Assembly: GCA_003501565.1 (NCBI GenBank)
Contig: DNPC01000694.1
Location: forward strand, 1-19,651
Origin: Planctomycetaceae bacterium
GTDB taxonomy: Bacteria > Planctomycetota > Planctomycetia > Pirellulales > Pirellulaceae
DNA length: 19,651 bases
Reading direction: 5' to 3'
In this document: in pieces, positions 1-9,500 of the stretch
How the letters are laid out: each line of letters starts with the position of its first letter
How positions within the stretch are numbered: the stretch's first letter is position 1
The notes under the pieces: generated by a model
The model's database searches: none
Told to the model about the DNA's origin: nothing
What the model saw: the letters and a program-made list of their open reading frames with translations, nothing else
Made by a program: the position numbers and the translations under genes

Positions 1-2
1 TA

Positions 3-902
3 ATCGCCCGTCATCAAGGAAATGAATACTGGTGTCAGTACAGAGAAGATGGCCGCTTTCAACTTACGCTCCCCAGCGATCTGGCAATTGACGATATTGA
101 GCAGTTCGAAATCCGATTCGTCGATGCGCCGATCCGAGTCACATCGAAGAGTCCGCTCATTTTGGAACCTGACCATAACGCGAAACCCTCCCCAACGACT
201 CGTGAGCAGCTGAAGGCGAAAATGCGCAAGATGTTGACTGCGTCGCCGGACGAACGCCAAGAATTGGTTCAGGCCTTCACCGAATTCTTGGGGTCCGAAG
301 AAGTCGAGGAAACGGATCTCGTTGGCGTACAGCAGATCGTGACTTTCCTGGAGTCGAAAGGCGATCTACAACTGGCAAGTCAGCTTTGCCATTTTGCTCT
401 CGAGCAATTCTCTAATCGACCGGACTTCACGTCTCAAATCGATTGGCTTAAGTCCACCGCTTCGAGGCTCTCAATCGTCGGTAAGCCACTACAGATCCAT
501 GGCAGAATTGCGATGACCTCTGAAGAACTTGATTGGTCGGCTTACGAAAACAAGCTGGTGTTGGTCCAGTTCTGGGCCACGTGGTGTGGGCCCTGCAAGG
601 GGGACTTGAATCTTGCCCTAAGCTTGCACGATCAGTACTCCGAACAGGACTTCTGCGTCCTTGGCGTCAGTACAGACACTGCAACTGGTCAGCTTGCTCG
701 GTTTCTGAATGATTCTGACTTTCCGTGGACTACGATTCACAGTCCCATCGATGCCGACGATAGTCTTTCAAAGCAGTTTGGAATTACCCAGATTCCTTTC
801 AACTTCCTCGTTGACAAAAATGGTCGCGTGCTGGCAGTGAATCTTCGCGGCGAGGAGCTTGCGAAGTTTGTGGCGATGCGTCTGAAGAGTAACACGCCTT
901 AG
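3..902 (+). CDS. TlpA-like thioredoxin-fold protein, 5'-truncated by the window edge
   Basis: The C-terminal half is a TlpA/redoxin-type thioredoxin fold. It has a hydrophobic strand, then FWATWCGPC with the redox-active pair Cys-Gly-Pro-Cys encoded at 585-596. The cis-proline strand TQIPFNFLVD (Pro at 795-797) and a closing GRVLAVNLRG hairpin follow. Such domains reduce or exchange disulfides, usually outside the cytoplasm or at a membrane. The only internal start that would give a shorter protein is a TTG at 162 without an SD sequence. The same frame stays open, with credible coding sequence (FQLTLPSDLAIDDIEQFEIRF), back to base 3, so the true start is almost certainly outside the window. 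Between about 200 and 470 a helical, charged segment precedes the thioredoxin domain, as in planctomycete proteins with long N-terminal extensions before the fold. No signal peptide can be judged because the N-terminus is missing. The substrate is unknown. Confidence 0.85.
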   Translation: MARHQGNEYWCQYREDGRFQLTLPSDLAIDDIEQFEIRFVDAPIRVTSKSPLILEPDHNAKPSPTTREQLKAKMRKMLTASPDERQELVQAFTEFLGSEEVEETDLVGVQQIVTFLESKGDLQLASQLCHFALEQFSNRPDFTSQIDWLKSTASRLSIVGKPLQIHGRIAMTSEELDWSAYENKLVLVQFWATWCGPCKGDLNLALSLHDQYSEQDFCVLGVSTDTATGQLARFLNDSDFPWTTIHSPIDADDSLSKQFGITQIPFNFLVDKNGRVLAVNLRGEELAKFVAMRLKSNTP

Positions 903-1210
903 CACTACCGACTTCGACCTAAACGCCGTCCTGAGAGTCGAAACGTAGAGTTAATTCACTGCGCGTTGGAGCGGCTCTCGGTGGGGATACGAATGAGGGC
1001 AGTGTTTTTCACAACAGGATCAGACCGCATGGTTAGTGGCCAAAGTCCGATTTGAAGACACTAGCTTGCCCACGCCGTTTGGAATACAAAGCTGCCAAGC
1101 AATCCAGACATGAGACCGTCCTACCGAAATAGCCATTTGCTCGAGCGAAACTCAAGACTTTAGGTCAACGATTGGGACGGTTGAGCCTACTCGAGCTTTT
1201 TAAGCTTGTG

Positions 1211-1236
1211 ACAGCGATCGCACTCCTGATCGCTGT
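1211..1236. repeat. Perfect 9-bp inverted repeat (hairpin)
   Basis: ACAGCGATC at 1211-1219 is exactly complementary to GATCGCTGT at 1228-1236, with an 8-base loop. An AT-rich run (TTTATATATA) follows rather than a clean U tract. It could be a terminator for the thioredoxin gene 300 bases upstream, or half of a regulatory site paired with the palindrome at 1263. Confidence 0.5.
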
Positions 1237-1262
1237 TCATTTATATATACCTATAGTCGTTG

Positions 1263-1282
1263 GCAGGCACTTAAGTGCCTGC
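1263..1282. repeat. Perfect 20-bp palindrome, possible operator
   Basis: The twenty bases from 1263 to 1282 read identically on both strands (GCAGGCAC, TTAA, GTGCCTGC). A two-fold symmetric site without a loop fits a dimeric DNA-binding protein better than an RNA hairpin. It lies 26 bases after the inverted repeat at 1211-1236, across an AT-rich spacer. The target gene is uncertain: the next start is 400 bases downstream. Confidence 0.45.
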
Positions 1283-1588
1283 TGACTGGCCTGGGCTTTG
1301 TCTGGTCGTATTGTGTGTCGCGCTGCCGGTGCGCCTTTTGCTAAGCAAACTAGCGCAACCTTGCCCAACACGGAGGACGCTTTCAGTGACCTCGAAAAAG
1401 CTGAAGCTGGACAAGCCTCCAGCTCGCGGCATTTGGTGTCGGCTCTCTCGGTCTCTTGGTCAACGCCCCACTGCTAACCGATCTGAGACTCTCAGTTCGT
1501 CGTCCTTGCGAAATCGATGGCTGAGAACGATCCGTCGTTCGTTCGTTCACTAAGTTGCTCCGCGTAGGTTTTCTGAGTCTGAGAGCGT

Positions 1589-1594
1589 TATAAT
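1589..1594 (+). promoter_or_regulatory. Candidate -10 element upstream of the FAD oxidoreductase
   Basis: A perfect TATAAT lies at 1589-1594, about 88 bases before the ATG at 1682. No good -35 hexamer is visible at the usual distance (the region reads GGTTTTCT), so this is a weak call based on one element. Confidence 0.25.
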
Positions 1595-1681
1595 CGCAAG
1601 ACGTCGTCTTTAGTTGATATTGAAATCGCAAGGGCTACTGAGAGACTCTGATAGTTGATTTAGACCGCCTGAGGATTCCGA

Positions 1682-3283
1682 ATGTCACAGCGAAAGTTGT
1701 TACGTCTTCTAGCATTCTTGCTTGCCGGCATTACTGCGCAATCATCTGGTGCTGAGGTTCGGGAAAATCTGCGGGCCAATCAGCATGACGTGGTTGTGTA
1801 CGGCGGTACACCCGGCGGGGTTACATCAGCCATTGCTGCCGCAAGGGAAGGTGCGTCAGTGGTGCTCCTGGAACAGACCAGCCATGTAGGCGGTTTGAGC
1901 ACGAGCGGATTGAATCGTGACGAGGGTGAGCACATGGACCGGTCCACCTTGGGCGGTCTCAGTGATAAGTTCACGATCGAGGCTGCAAAGCGGAGCGGAA
2001 CTGAAACTGAGGGCTCAAAAGGCGCTCGCATTTGGCAGTCGCACATCGCAGAGCGGGTCTTTCTTGAGATGCTTAACGAAGCGGGTGTAGAGGTCCGCTA
2101 CGGGCAACTTCTCGAAACGGTGGAGAAGAGCGACCTTCAAATCTCATCGCTTCATGTTCGTGGAGGAGACGTCTACAAGGCCCAGGTCTATATCGACGCC
2201 ACATACGAGGGTGACCTTATGGCTGCTGCGGGAGTTTCCTACACGGTTGGACGGGAAGCAAGGGATGAATACAACGAGTCGAAAGGCGGCGTTCGGTACA
2301 TGGATGAGAAGGTCGCCGTATCGCCTTTTGATGTTAACGGCACCCTGTTGTTCGGAGTGATGCCCGGTAAGCCGCCTGAGGAGTTTTCTGCAAGCGAACA
2401 CCCCATCTGCTACAACATCCGCCTGAATCTAACGCGAGATGTTCAGAATATGGTGCCAATACAGAAGCCGCTGAACTACGATCCCAGGCAACACGAGCTG
2501 TTAGCGCGTTGTATCGAGGCGGGATATCTTAGCAGCGTCCATAAGATCTTCAGCGGGATGGAGATTCCTGGCACTTCGAAAGTTGAACTCAATAATTGTC
2601 AATTCTCCTACGTCTCAATGAGCATTCCTGGCGCTCAGACAACCTGGGCTGAAGCTTCTTTTGAAGAGCGTGAAAAGATCCACCGTCGATATCGCGATTA
2701 CACACTTGGAATGTTATGGTTCCTCAAAACAAGTGCACGCGTTCCCCAAAAAATGCGTGACCAGATGGCCCAGCTCGGTTTCTGTAAGGACGAATGGCAG
2801 GATAACAGCCATTGGCCATGGTACCTGTATATCCGCGCCGCTAGGCGCATGAAGGGGCGGTATATCTTGACGCAGGCAGACGTTATAGAGAAACGCAAGA
2901 AGGAAGACGCGATTCACATTGGCTCTCACTTTATTGATTCCCATCACGTGACGCGTTATGCAGTGGACAACGATCACTTCATCAACGGCGGACGTATGTG
3001 GCAAGAGGGGCAGCAGTTCGACATTCCCTATCGATCTATCACACCTAGCGCGGAAGAATGCAAGAATTTGCTGGTTCCCGTTTGTGTTTCGGCCAGCAAT
3101 GTGGCCTTCGCCGCGATTCGACTTGAGCCAACTTGGATGCATCTCGGTGAGGCGGCTGGCATTGCCGCCGCACAGTCCATTGCAGAAGGTGTGTCAGTTC
3201 AGAGAATTAGCGTACCAAAGTTGCAGTTGGAGATTGTCGAAGCTGGCATTCCACTTCGGTGGAATGAACTAGAGGCAGAGTGA
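1682..3283 (+). CDS. Secreted FAD-dependent oxidoreductase (FAD_oxidored family)
   Basis: The 533-residue protein starts with a Sec-type signal peptide: basic MSQRK, a hydrophobic core LLRLLAFLLAGI, and likely cleavage after the Ala near residue 24. A Rossmann dinucleotide fold follows: strand DVVVYGGTPGGV, with the FAD-binding Gly run at residues 41-46, and the ribose-binding Glu at residue 64 in VVLLE. Next is the family signature HVGGLSTSGL at residues 68-77. This layout matches the FAD_oxidored family (PF12831), which planctomycetes carry in many secreted copies, often annotated as xanthan-lyase-related. Length is normal for the family. The substrate cannot be read from the sequence; sugar or polysaccharide oxidation is a guess from family context. 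The start is supported by GAGG at 1671-1674, seven bases before the ATG. No operon partner is evident; the next feature is convergent. Confidence 0.88.
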   Translation: MSQRKLLRLLAFLLAGITAQSSGAEVRENLRANQHDVVVYGGTPGGVTSAIAAAREGASVVLLEQTSHVGGLSTSGLNRDEGEHMDRSTLGGLSDKFTIEAAKRSGTETEGSKGARIWQSHIAERVFLEMLNEAGVEVRYGQLLETVEKSDLQISSLHVRGGDVYKAQVYIDATYEGDLMAAAGVSYTVGREARDEYNESKGGVRYMDEKVAVSPFDVNGTLLFGVMPGKPPEEFSASEHPICYNIRLNLTRDVQNMVPIQKPLNYDPRQHELLARCIEAGYLSSVHKIFSGMEIPGTSKVELNNCQFSYVSMSIPGAQTTWAEASFEEREKIHRRYRDYTLGMLWFLKTSARVPQKMRDQMAQLGFCKDEWQDNSHWPWYLYIRAARRMKGRYILTQADVIEKRKKEDAIHIGSHFIDSHHVTRYAVDNDHFINGGRMWQEGQQFDIPYRSITPSAEECKNLLVPVCVSASNVAFAAIRLEPTWMHLGEAAGIAAAQSIAEGVSVQRISVPKLQLEIVEAGIPLRWNELEAE

Positions 3284-3531
3284 ACAAGAGACGTTTGCCG
3301 GAATCCATTAACCACTTGCTTTTGGCACTTTCTTTCTAAACAGGACCGAATTCGACAGACAATAGCCGTTGATGCCGGTGGGCTAACGGTCATGAAGCAA
3401 GAGAACTGTGCTGAGATCAGGAGACCGCTGCAGGTCGTGCTGGATTGCAACTCGCTGAAGTTGGACAACTCGATGTTGGGAATCCGTTCAACTATCAGAG
3501 GTGTCTATTGCAGGACGACAAGTCTGAGAGT

Positions 3532-4182
3532 TTACCGGATTGCTGCCAGATAGCGGAGTGACACACCGAACCACGACGCTCGCTCCTTACGGACATCAAA
3601 CCAACGTCCGAGCAACTCTTGTAGCCGCGCTTCCGATGCCCAGTCAACGGCGACGGTGCACCACTGTCGTCTGAAGGCTTGAATTGGCTAATGATCTTGA
3701 ACATATCGTATACTCCACCCCTTGCGTCCCAAACGGCAAGTGCCAACCTCCCGTTTGGTCTTCAGACGCGTGCCATTTCTTTGGCAGCGGCGTGGGCATC
3801 GCTACAGAACATGACTCTAAAGGGTAGAGACGACAGCATCGAAGCTAGAAGATCCGAAGGGCAAAGCCTCCGCGTTGCCAAGTTGAAAATTGATCTGGTG
3901 GTTGGTAGCCAATCGTCTAGCCGTTTTTAGGGCCGTTGAGCAGATATCTACGGCGTTTACTTCAGCTCCCCGTTCCGCGATGCGACGCGCTGTCCAACCG
4001 GTACCAGTGGCAATGTCGAGAACTTGATCACTCTTTCCGGGGGCTAATCGGTCAACGCAATGGTCGATCGCATCTGCGATCTGACTGCTGATTTTATCGT
4101 AGTGCTCACCTCCCCAATTCCAAACCAATGCTGCACTTTGGTTTTTCGGCAGGATCGCAGCTTCTGTCGGAGAGCATGACAT
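3532..4182 (-). pseudogene. Broken SAM-dependent class I methyltransferase
   Basis: The N-terminal part (4182 down to 3820) is a clear UbiE/Methyltransf_11-type domain. It has WNWGGEHYDKIS, then motif I VLDIATGTGWTARRIAERG (residues 54-72), the acidic NAVDI strand, and GNAEALPFGSSSFDAVVST. The frame stops at 3817-3819, yet homology continues one frame over. FRVMFCSDAHAAAKEMARV meets an in-frame TGA (3762-3764), then RPNGRLALAVWDARGGVYDM. Near 3645 the reading returns to the original frame as DWASEARLQELLGRWFDVRKERA and ends at 3532. One single-base insertion, one single-base deletion and one nonsense codon therefore disrupt it, and the usual last 50 or so residues are not recognisable. No functional full-length enzyme can be made. 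An intact homologue would methylate a small molecule; the substrate is unknown. Confidence 0.82.
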
Positions 4183-4748
4183 CGGGTTGTCCTTTTTGGG
4201 GCGTTAGGTTTCCGCTCAAAGCGGTTCACCTAGCTTGGTCGACAGTTTAGACACAGGTGGCTCAAACTACTCTAAGAATTTCTGCGACAGCCGCCTTAGA
4301 AAGGAATTCGACAAAGCGTGGCCAGTAGAACGAGCTAAGAAAAGTTGAAACGACACCTGAGATTATTGTTGAAAGGGAGGTGACGTTCACCTGACAACAA
4401 TGGCGGATCTTCATTGGATTAACTGCAGTAGCGGGGTTGGTTGTTTGGTAACGCACCGTCTGGGCTAACTTTGAATGCGAGGGTTGGTAAGAATACGAGA
4501 AAAGCAGTTAATCGGGCCTGTGGATTCTCTCGTACATGATTTCAACTTGGTCTGACCAGTGCACGGCGTTATGGAGGCAACTGACGATCCTCGCCGAAAG
4601 TAATGAAGTGTGGAGTCTCCCGATGAGCCTTCTCTCGCCTGTTTACCGCCCTGATAGTGAAGCGTGATTTTCTTCAGCTTCGATTCGTCAACCTTTTGAT
4701 GCGGAATCGCATCTGGCACTAAGGGCAGCAATGCAGGAGAAGTTTGCA
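4183..4748. other. 566-base gap with one nested hairpin
   Basis: No supported gene. Minus-strand frames at 4262-4456 and 4465-4749 lack SD sequences and recognisable motifs. A very short plus frame at 4400-4468 encodes 22 unremarkable residues. The one clear structure is the hairpin at 4365-4401. This space must contain the promoter of the RTX gene that starts at 4749, but I cannot identify convincing hexamers. Confidence 0.45.
4365..4401. repeat. Two-tier inverted repeat
   Basis: The outer arms ATTGTTG (4365-4371) and CAACAAT (4395-4401) are perfectly complementary. Inside them AGGTGA (4378-4383) pairs with TCACCT (4387-4392) around a 3-base loop. The internal loop is 6 bases on one side and 2 on the other. 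It has no following U tract, so it may be a regulatory RNA element or a binding site rather than a terminator. Confidence 0.4.
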
Positions 4749-6296
4749 ATGTTCAACCGGAAGAAATCGTTAAGTACTCGAAGAGTAAATACAGCTCGAA
4801 CAATTCGCTTGGAGCAACTCACCTCGCGGAATCTAATGGCGGCCGATTTGGGAGTTGAGTTTTGCACATCAGAAACGGTTGTGAGGGAAGATACGCAACC
4901 GGCACAGGTGGCCCAACAACGTACTGCTCCGAAAGATTCAGTTAGTCCGAATTCAGCATTGAGCGGAATTGGGACGGACCAAACAAGCGAAGATTCGCCC
5001 CAAGGAAACCTACCGTGGCAACCATGGGGAAACGGCTTACCGAATACAACGACGCTTTTCGGCGCTGGTACAAACTCCTCAGTTGATGCTACGGAGCCGT
5101 TCGAGAATGGTTGGAGTCATTGGACCGGCTATACAGTCAACGAAGCTTCATTTATGGCTTCTTTGGCAAATGGCATAGAAGAGCCCATCCCAGATACAGA
5201 TTCGCAATGGATCATGCCGGAGGTGTCTTGGACGACCTCCATGTGGATCTTTGACGGGATCGACGACGAAGCCTACCCAGATGACGTACGGATCTATGAG
5301 TTTGGGGATGATTCAGAAACGATCCTCCTGCTGACATGGAAAGCGTACGATGCAAGCGGCGTCGAAGATCCGGTTTATCACGGAGTTTTTCGCACGATTC
5401 TAGACAACGGTGAGATATGGGATAACGCATCATCGGACGTATTCGCTTTTGATGGTCACGCAGGTGACGACATTTTTATCAACCACACTCGATTCATATC
5501 TTCCGCAACTGGCGGCGATGGCGATGACTATCTGCAAGGCGGTTCGAACCTTGACTACTTGTCCGGTATGGACGGAGACGACGAACTTATTGGCGGTGGC
5601 GGCCGCGACTCTCTCTTCGGCGGCGAGGGTGACGATATCGTCTACGGCGGTGATGGGCGAGATTCAATCTTTGGTGGGTGGGGTGACGATTGGTTGTCCG
5701 GCGGCAACGACGACGACGATATATGGGGAGGCGTAGGCGACGACTACATCTTTGGTGAAGCCGGAGAAGATCGTCTATACGCTTTCACACCAAGCGGAAC
5801 AGATGCTGAGTACGCCTTTAGCGGTAACGATCATCTCTACGGTGGGCCGGACAACGACATCGTTATGGGGGGAGTCGGCAACGACCTAATAGATGGTGGC
5901 GGAGGAGATGATGTTCTGCTTGGTAGGGAAGGAAATGATGAGATCCATGGGCGACTCGGAAACGACTGGATGGATGGCGGTGTCGGAAGCGATTCCCTTT
6001 ACGGCAACAGCGGTAATGACCAGTTGTTCGGGAGACATGGTTACGACCATTTGTTTGGTGGTGATGATGACGACATCCTGGACGGCGGTGATGACATGTT
6101 GACAGATGTCCTTCACGGCAACGGTGGTGCGGACATTTTTGTCTGGCATCGTCATGGATTTGGCGGGAACGATCCGGACGCATTCTTTGGCGTGCTTGGA
6201 GCTGACGGCGACGAGATTGAAAACGACTGGTTTCGAAGTAACTATGGGAGAGAAACTCCCAACTATCAATCTCCGGATAGGCCCGCTGTGCTCTGA
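4749..6296 (+). CDS. RTX-type calcium-binding repeat protein with planctomycete LMAAD N-terminus (copy 1)
   Basis: The 515-residue protein has three parts. Residues 1-33 are a basic leader ending in LEQLTSRNLMAAD, the motif of the planctomycete extracellular family (PF07595); there is no hydrophobic core. Residues 34-254 are an acidic, low-complexity region without a recognised domain. From about 255 to 455 runs a series of hemolysin-type nonapeptides (GGxGxDxxx, for example GGEGDDIVYGGDGRDSIFGG). In known RTX proteins these fold into a calcium-loaded beta-roll outside the cell. No peptidase, lipase or other effector domain is attached. I place the start at 4749 because AGGAGA (4735-4740) sits eight bases before it; an in-frame ATG at 4731 would have this SD inside the coding region. 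It is a paralogue of the gene at 16517. Likely roles are surface layer, matrix or adhesion. Confidence 0.85.
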   Translation: MFNRKKSLSTRRVNTARTIRLEQLTSRNLMAADLGVEFCTSETVVREDTQPAQVAQQRTAPKDSVSPNSALSGIGTDQTSEDSPQGNLPWQPWGNGLPNTTTLFGAGTNSSVDATEPFENGWSHWTGYTVNEASFMASLANGIEEPIPDTDSQWIMPEVSWTTSMWIFDGIDDEAYPDDVRIYEFGDDSETILLLTWKAYDASGVEDPVYHGVFRTILDNGEIWDNASSDVFAFDGHAGDDIFINHTRFISSATGGDGDDYLQGGSNLDYLSGMDGDDELIGGGGRDSLFGGEGDDIVYGGDGRDSIFGGWGDDWLSGGNDDDDIWGGVGDDYIFGEAGEDRLYAFTPSGTDAEYAFSGNDHLYGGPDNDIVMGGVGNDLIDGGGGDDVLLGREGNDEIHGRLGNDWMDGGVGSDSLYGNSGNDQLFGRHGYDHLFGGDDDDILDGGDDMLTDVLHGNGGADIFVWHRHGFGGNDPDAFFGVLGADGDEIENDWFRSNYGRETPNYQSPDRPAVL

Positions 6297-6351
6297 TATA
6301 CACATCGCAAGGCAACGCTTTAGAGCGTTCGACTGTAAACAAACAAACCCC

Positions 6352-6382
6352 ATGCTGTGCCGGAGACCATTCGACACAGCAT
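6352..6382 (+). terminator. Probable intrinsic terminator of the first RTX gene
   Basis: ATGCTGTG (6352-6359) pairs perfectly with CACAGCAT (6375-6382) and is followed by TTCTTATT, a moderately U-rich tail. It lies 56 bases after the stop codon at 6294-6296. A smaller perfect hairpin, AACGCT/AGCGTT with a TTAG loop, precedes it at 6314-6329. Confidence 0.5.
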
Positions 6383-6482
6383 TTCTTATTGACAAAACAG
6401 TTCACGAGGTAGCTGGTTGAGATTCGAGTAGCTCATCAAATGGCTCGCCCAATAAGCGGGGTTGGGCTCTCAAGACCGCTCA

Positions 6483-6511
6483 TTGAGACACAGGTCGTTT
6501 TCGCTCATAAT
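6483..6511 (+). promoter_or_regulatory. Candidate sigma-70-type promoter of kinase-STAND gene 1
   Basis: TTGAGA (6483-6488) and CATAAT (6506-6511) each match the consensus at five of six positions and are separated by exactly 17 bases. Transcription would begin near 6518, giving a leader of about 42 bases before the ATG at 6560. This is the best-looking promoter in the window, though unproven. Confidence 0.45.
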
Positions 6512-6559
6512 TTCTAGCGTCAATTGCCATTCTGATCTCTTACTGACCGCAAGCTTTAG

Positions 6560-9500
6560 ATGACACAAAAGAATCTACTTCATCTCTTCGAGCAAGCTAT
6601 CGAGAAGCCGCCAGAGCAGCGTATTGAGTTTCTAGATAAGCTATGCGGAAAGGACAAAGACCTTCATCAAAAATTGGTCGCAATGCTTGATCTCCACGCA
6701 GATGCCTCAAGCTTTCTCGATACAGACGCAATCAAATTGACCGAAGATACAAGCGATCCAACGGCCGCTTTTATATCTTCCAATTCTGAGCCTTCTAGAC
6801 TGAAGCTAGGTGATCGACTTCTGGGAAGGTATGAAGTCGTGGCTGCAATCGGTCGAGGAGGGATGGGCGAAGTCTATCGCTGCTCCGACCTACAGCTGCA
6901 GCGACAAGTCGCTATTAAAGTGCAACGACTTGCAATCGAAGATGACCCAACTACGAGGGATCGGTTCCTTCGTGAGATTCGATCGGTGGCCGCTCTGTCT
7001 CATCTAAATATCGTGATGCTCCATGACTTTGCGACAGATGACGAGATTTCATTTGCTGTAATGGAGTTCGTGGATGGCGTTTCCCTAGCTGAGTGGCGAT
7101 CAGAGGAAAGAGAGACTAACGAGATCCTCACAGTGGCCGCAGGCATTGCTTCTGGCCTATCAGCCGCGCACTCAAAGGATCTGATGCATCGTGATATTAA
7201 GCCAGCAAACGTAATGATTTCTGAGTACGGAATTGCCAAGATCCTCGATTTTGGTTTAGCGAGACTGCAGACAAAGGATGCAGCAAGTGATATCACCGGC
7301 GAGTTCGGTCAAATCCCTGGAACAGTACCTTATATGTCACCTGAGCAGGCCAGGGGAGACAGGCTGACATGCGCAACCGATGTTTTCTCGTTTGGTACCG
7401 TGTTGTACGAGATGTTCGTGGGCAACAATCCGTACCGCGGCGAGACCTTACTAGAGACGCTCGCGATGGTTTCAGACGCTTCGCGAATTCGAGAATGCCT
7501 GAAGGAAGCAGAGTCAATCCCACCGGTGATTTCGCAGCTTATTGATGCGATGCAGAATAGGTCCCCAGAGCAGCGTCCAACAGCTGCTATCGTTGCCGAT
7601 ACGATCCAACAATATTTGCGGAGCGAACACGATACCACAAGTGCGTTTTCTATGCAGGCCACCGACTCGCCAAACAATCTGCCGGAAAGGCAGATCGAGT
7701 TAGAGGGAAGACAAAACTCGATCAAAGTCATTAACGAGCAGATTGATCAATCTCCGATTGTCACCATTGTTGGTACAGGGGGCGTAGGCAAGACTTCGTT
7801 GGCCACGCACCTCGCACAACAAAGAAGGAACAAGTACGCAGGCGGTGTCTGGTTTTGTGACTTTTCGTCAGTTGATCAGACTGCGGACCTAGCAGGCGTA
7901 GTCGCCAGCCACGTAACCGGTAACGCTGGATCTTTTTCAGGATTAGATGAACTAATAACGCGTCTTTCAGGCGCACCGGTTTTGTTAGTTCTGGACAATT
8001 GCGAACATGTCATAGATGCTGCAGCCGAACTTGCGGAAACACTTTGTGATCGCTTGTCAGAGATAACAATCTTGGCAACGAGTCGGGAAGCTTTGGACAT
8101 TGATCGAGAACGGATACACCGCTTAGCTGGGCTCGCGGTCACGGGGTTAGATTGTGACGCAGCTGAGCTCTTTCGCAATCGAGCTTCCTCCGTTGTTGAC
8201 TTAAAGATGGACCAGAATACTCGAGAGAGCATTCACGATATTGTTGTACAACTCGAGGGACTTCCACTTGCAATCGAATTGGCAGCCTCTTGCCTATCAA
8301 CGATGACAGTCAATGAGTTACAGGAGTCTCTTTTCGATCAGCTCTCAATTCAAAAAGGGCGACGGCGCAGATCTCGGCAAGCCACATTGAATCGCGCGAT
8401 CGAATGGTCCTATGACCTTCTTTCACAAGAAGAGCAAGAGATGCTTCAGCAGCTTACTGTCTTCCGAGCGGCATTTAGCGCTGAAGCGGCATTGAAGGTC
8501 TGTGGTCTTACGGAGGCGGGACGCAATGTTTTGAGAAGTCTGGTCGAAAAATCGATGCTGTCGCGGACGGACTTTGGAGATGAATCGCGTTTTCGACTGC
8601 TCGAGCCCATTCGTCAATTCTGTCAGCAGACAAGAGGACATTTGGAGAATCCTGAGATTCATGAACGTCACGCGGTCTTCTATGCGAATCGGGCGAAGAA
8701 ACTTGGGAAGGGGATCAACGGTTTTGACGAACTCAATTGCGCTGAGTCGCTAAACCGGGAGTGGCCTGACTTACGCGCAGCCATTGCATGGGGTCGAGAA
8801 CAATTGCGGTTTGACGTAGCTGTGATTCCAATTGTCGATCTGGCACGGAACATAATGTTTCACCTAAGAACCGAAGCCTATGGATGGTTGATCGAGGCGG
8901 AGCAACTGTTTCCGAAGGAGTTTGAAACGCGGGCAGATGTATTGTGGGTGTTGGCCAATGGCCACTGGATTATGGCGAATCCTCAGCTCTGCGAGTCGGT
9001 ACTCGATAGGGCAGATGCGATCAAGGTTTCACCGCAGACTCTTTGGGTGAGGTATTTCCTGCGTTTTTCGCAGAACCGTTTTGAAGAGTCGATCGCTGCA
9101 GCTGAAGAGGCGGAGCGGCTGGCTGAGGCTTCGCAAGATCCGATCGAGCAGCGTTGGTGGGCAAATGCTTTCAAGGCTTGTCCGATGGCAATGGCGAATC
9201 CTGAAGACCCAAGGATCGATCCAACTATCCAGGCTTCTCGACGACACGTAAACGGCCTCGACTGGCCAACCGGCAGAGCTTTCTTCGCATTGGCAGAGGG
9301 AACCGTGCTCATAAATAGGCGTCAGATGCCCCAGGCGATTGAAAAGTATCAAGAGATCATCAAGATTGCAAAGCAGTGCGGGAATCTCTGGATCGAGTTG
9401 ATTTCTCGTTTGGTTTTCAATGAGGCTGCGAACCCCAATATCCCACCATCCGTGAAACTTGAACACGCAATTGCTGACTTACGGTCTTTGCTTGAGAATG

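Larger units (their letters stand above)
903..1681. other. Gene-poor 779-base gap with two inverted repeats
   Basis: I find no convincing protein here. Open frames at 1275-1553 (+) and 1383-1631 (-) have no SD sequence, no recognisable motif and Arg/Ser-rich translations typical of chance frames. A second plus frame at about 1284-1475 reads more naturally but has no start codon. The gap holds a perfect 9-bp inverted repeat (1211-1236), an AT-rich stretch, and a perfect 20-bp palindrome (1263-1282). A promoter-like hexamer lies near 1589. Confidence 0.5.

Noticed and set aside
1275..1553. 92-codon plus-strand frame starting GTG inside the palindrome
   Set aside because: No SD sequence, no motif, and an Arg/Ser/Leu-rich translation typical of chance frames. 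A neighbouring frame reads equally well but has no start codon.
3495..3746. 83-codon minus-strand frame as an independent gene
   Set aside because: Its first part continues the methyltransferase homology and its last part is out of frame with it, so it belongs to the pseudogene.
5500..6100. Possible DNA tandem repeat array or CRISPR-like structure in the RTX region
   Set aside because: The periodicity is at the protein level (9-residue repeats with variable codons). There is no identical DNA repeat with unique spacers.
5863..6405. Two long minus-strand frames of 169-180 codons opposite the RTX repeats
   Set aside because: They are by-products of the repetitive Gly/Asp codons on the coding strand. 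The His/Arg-rich or Val/Ile/Thr-rich translations carry no domain and no SD sequence is present.
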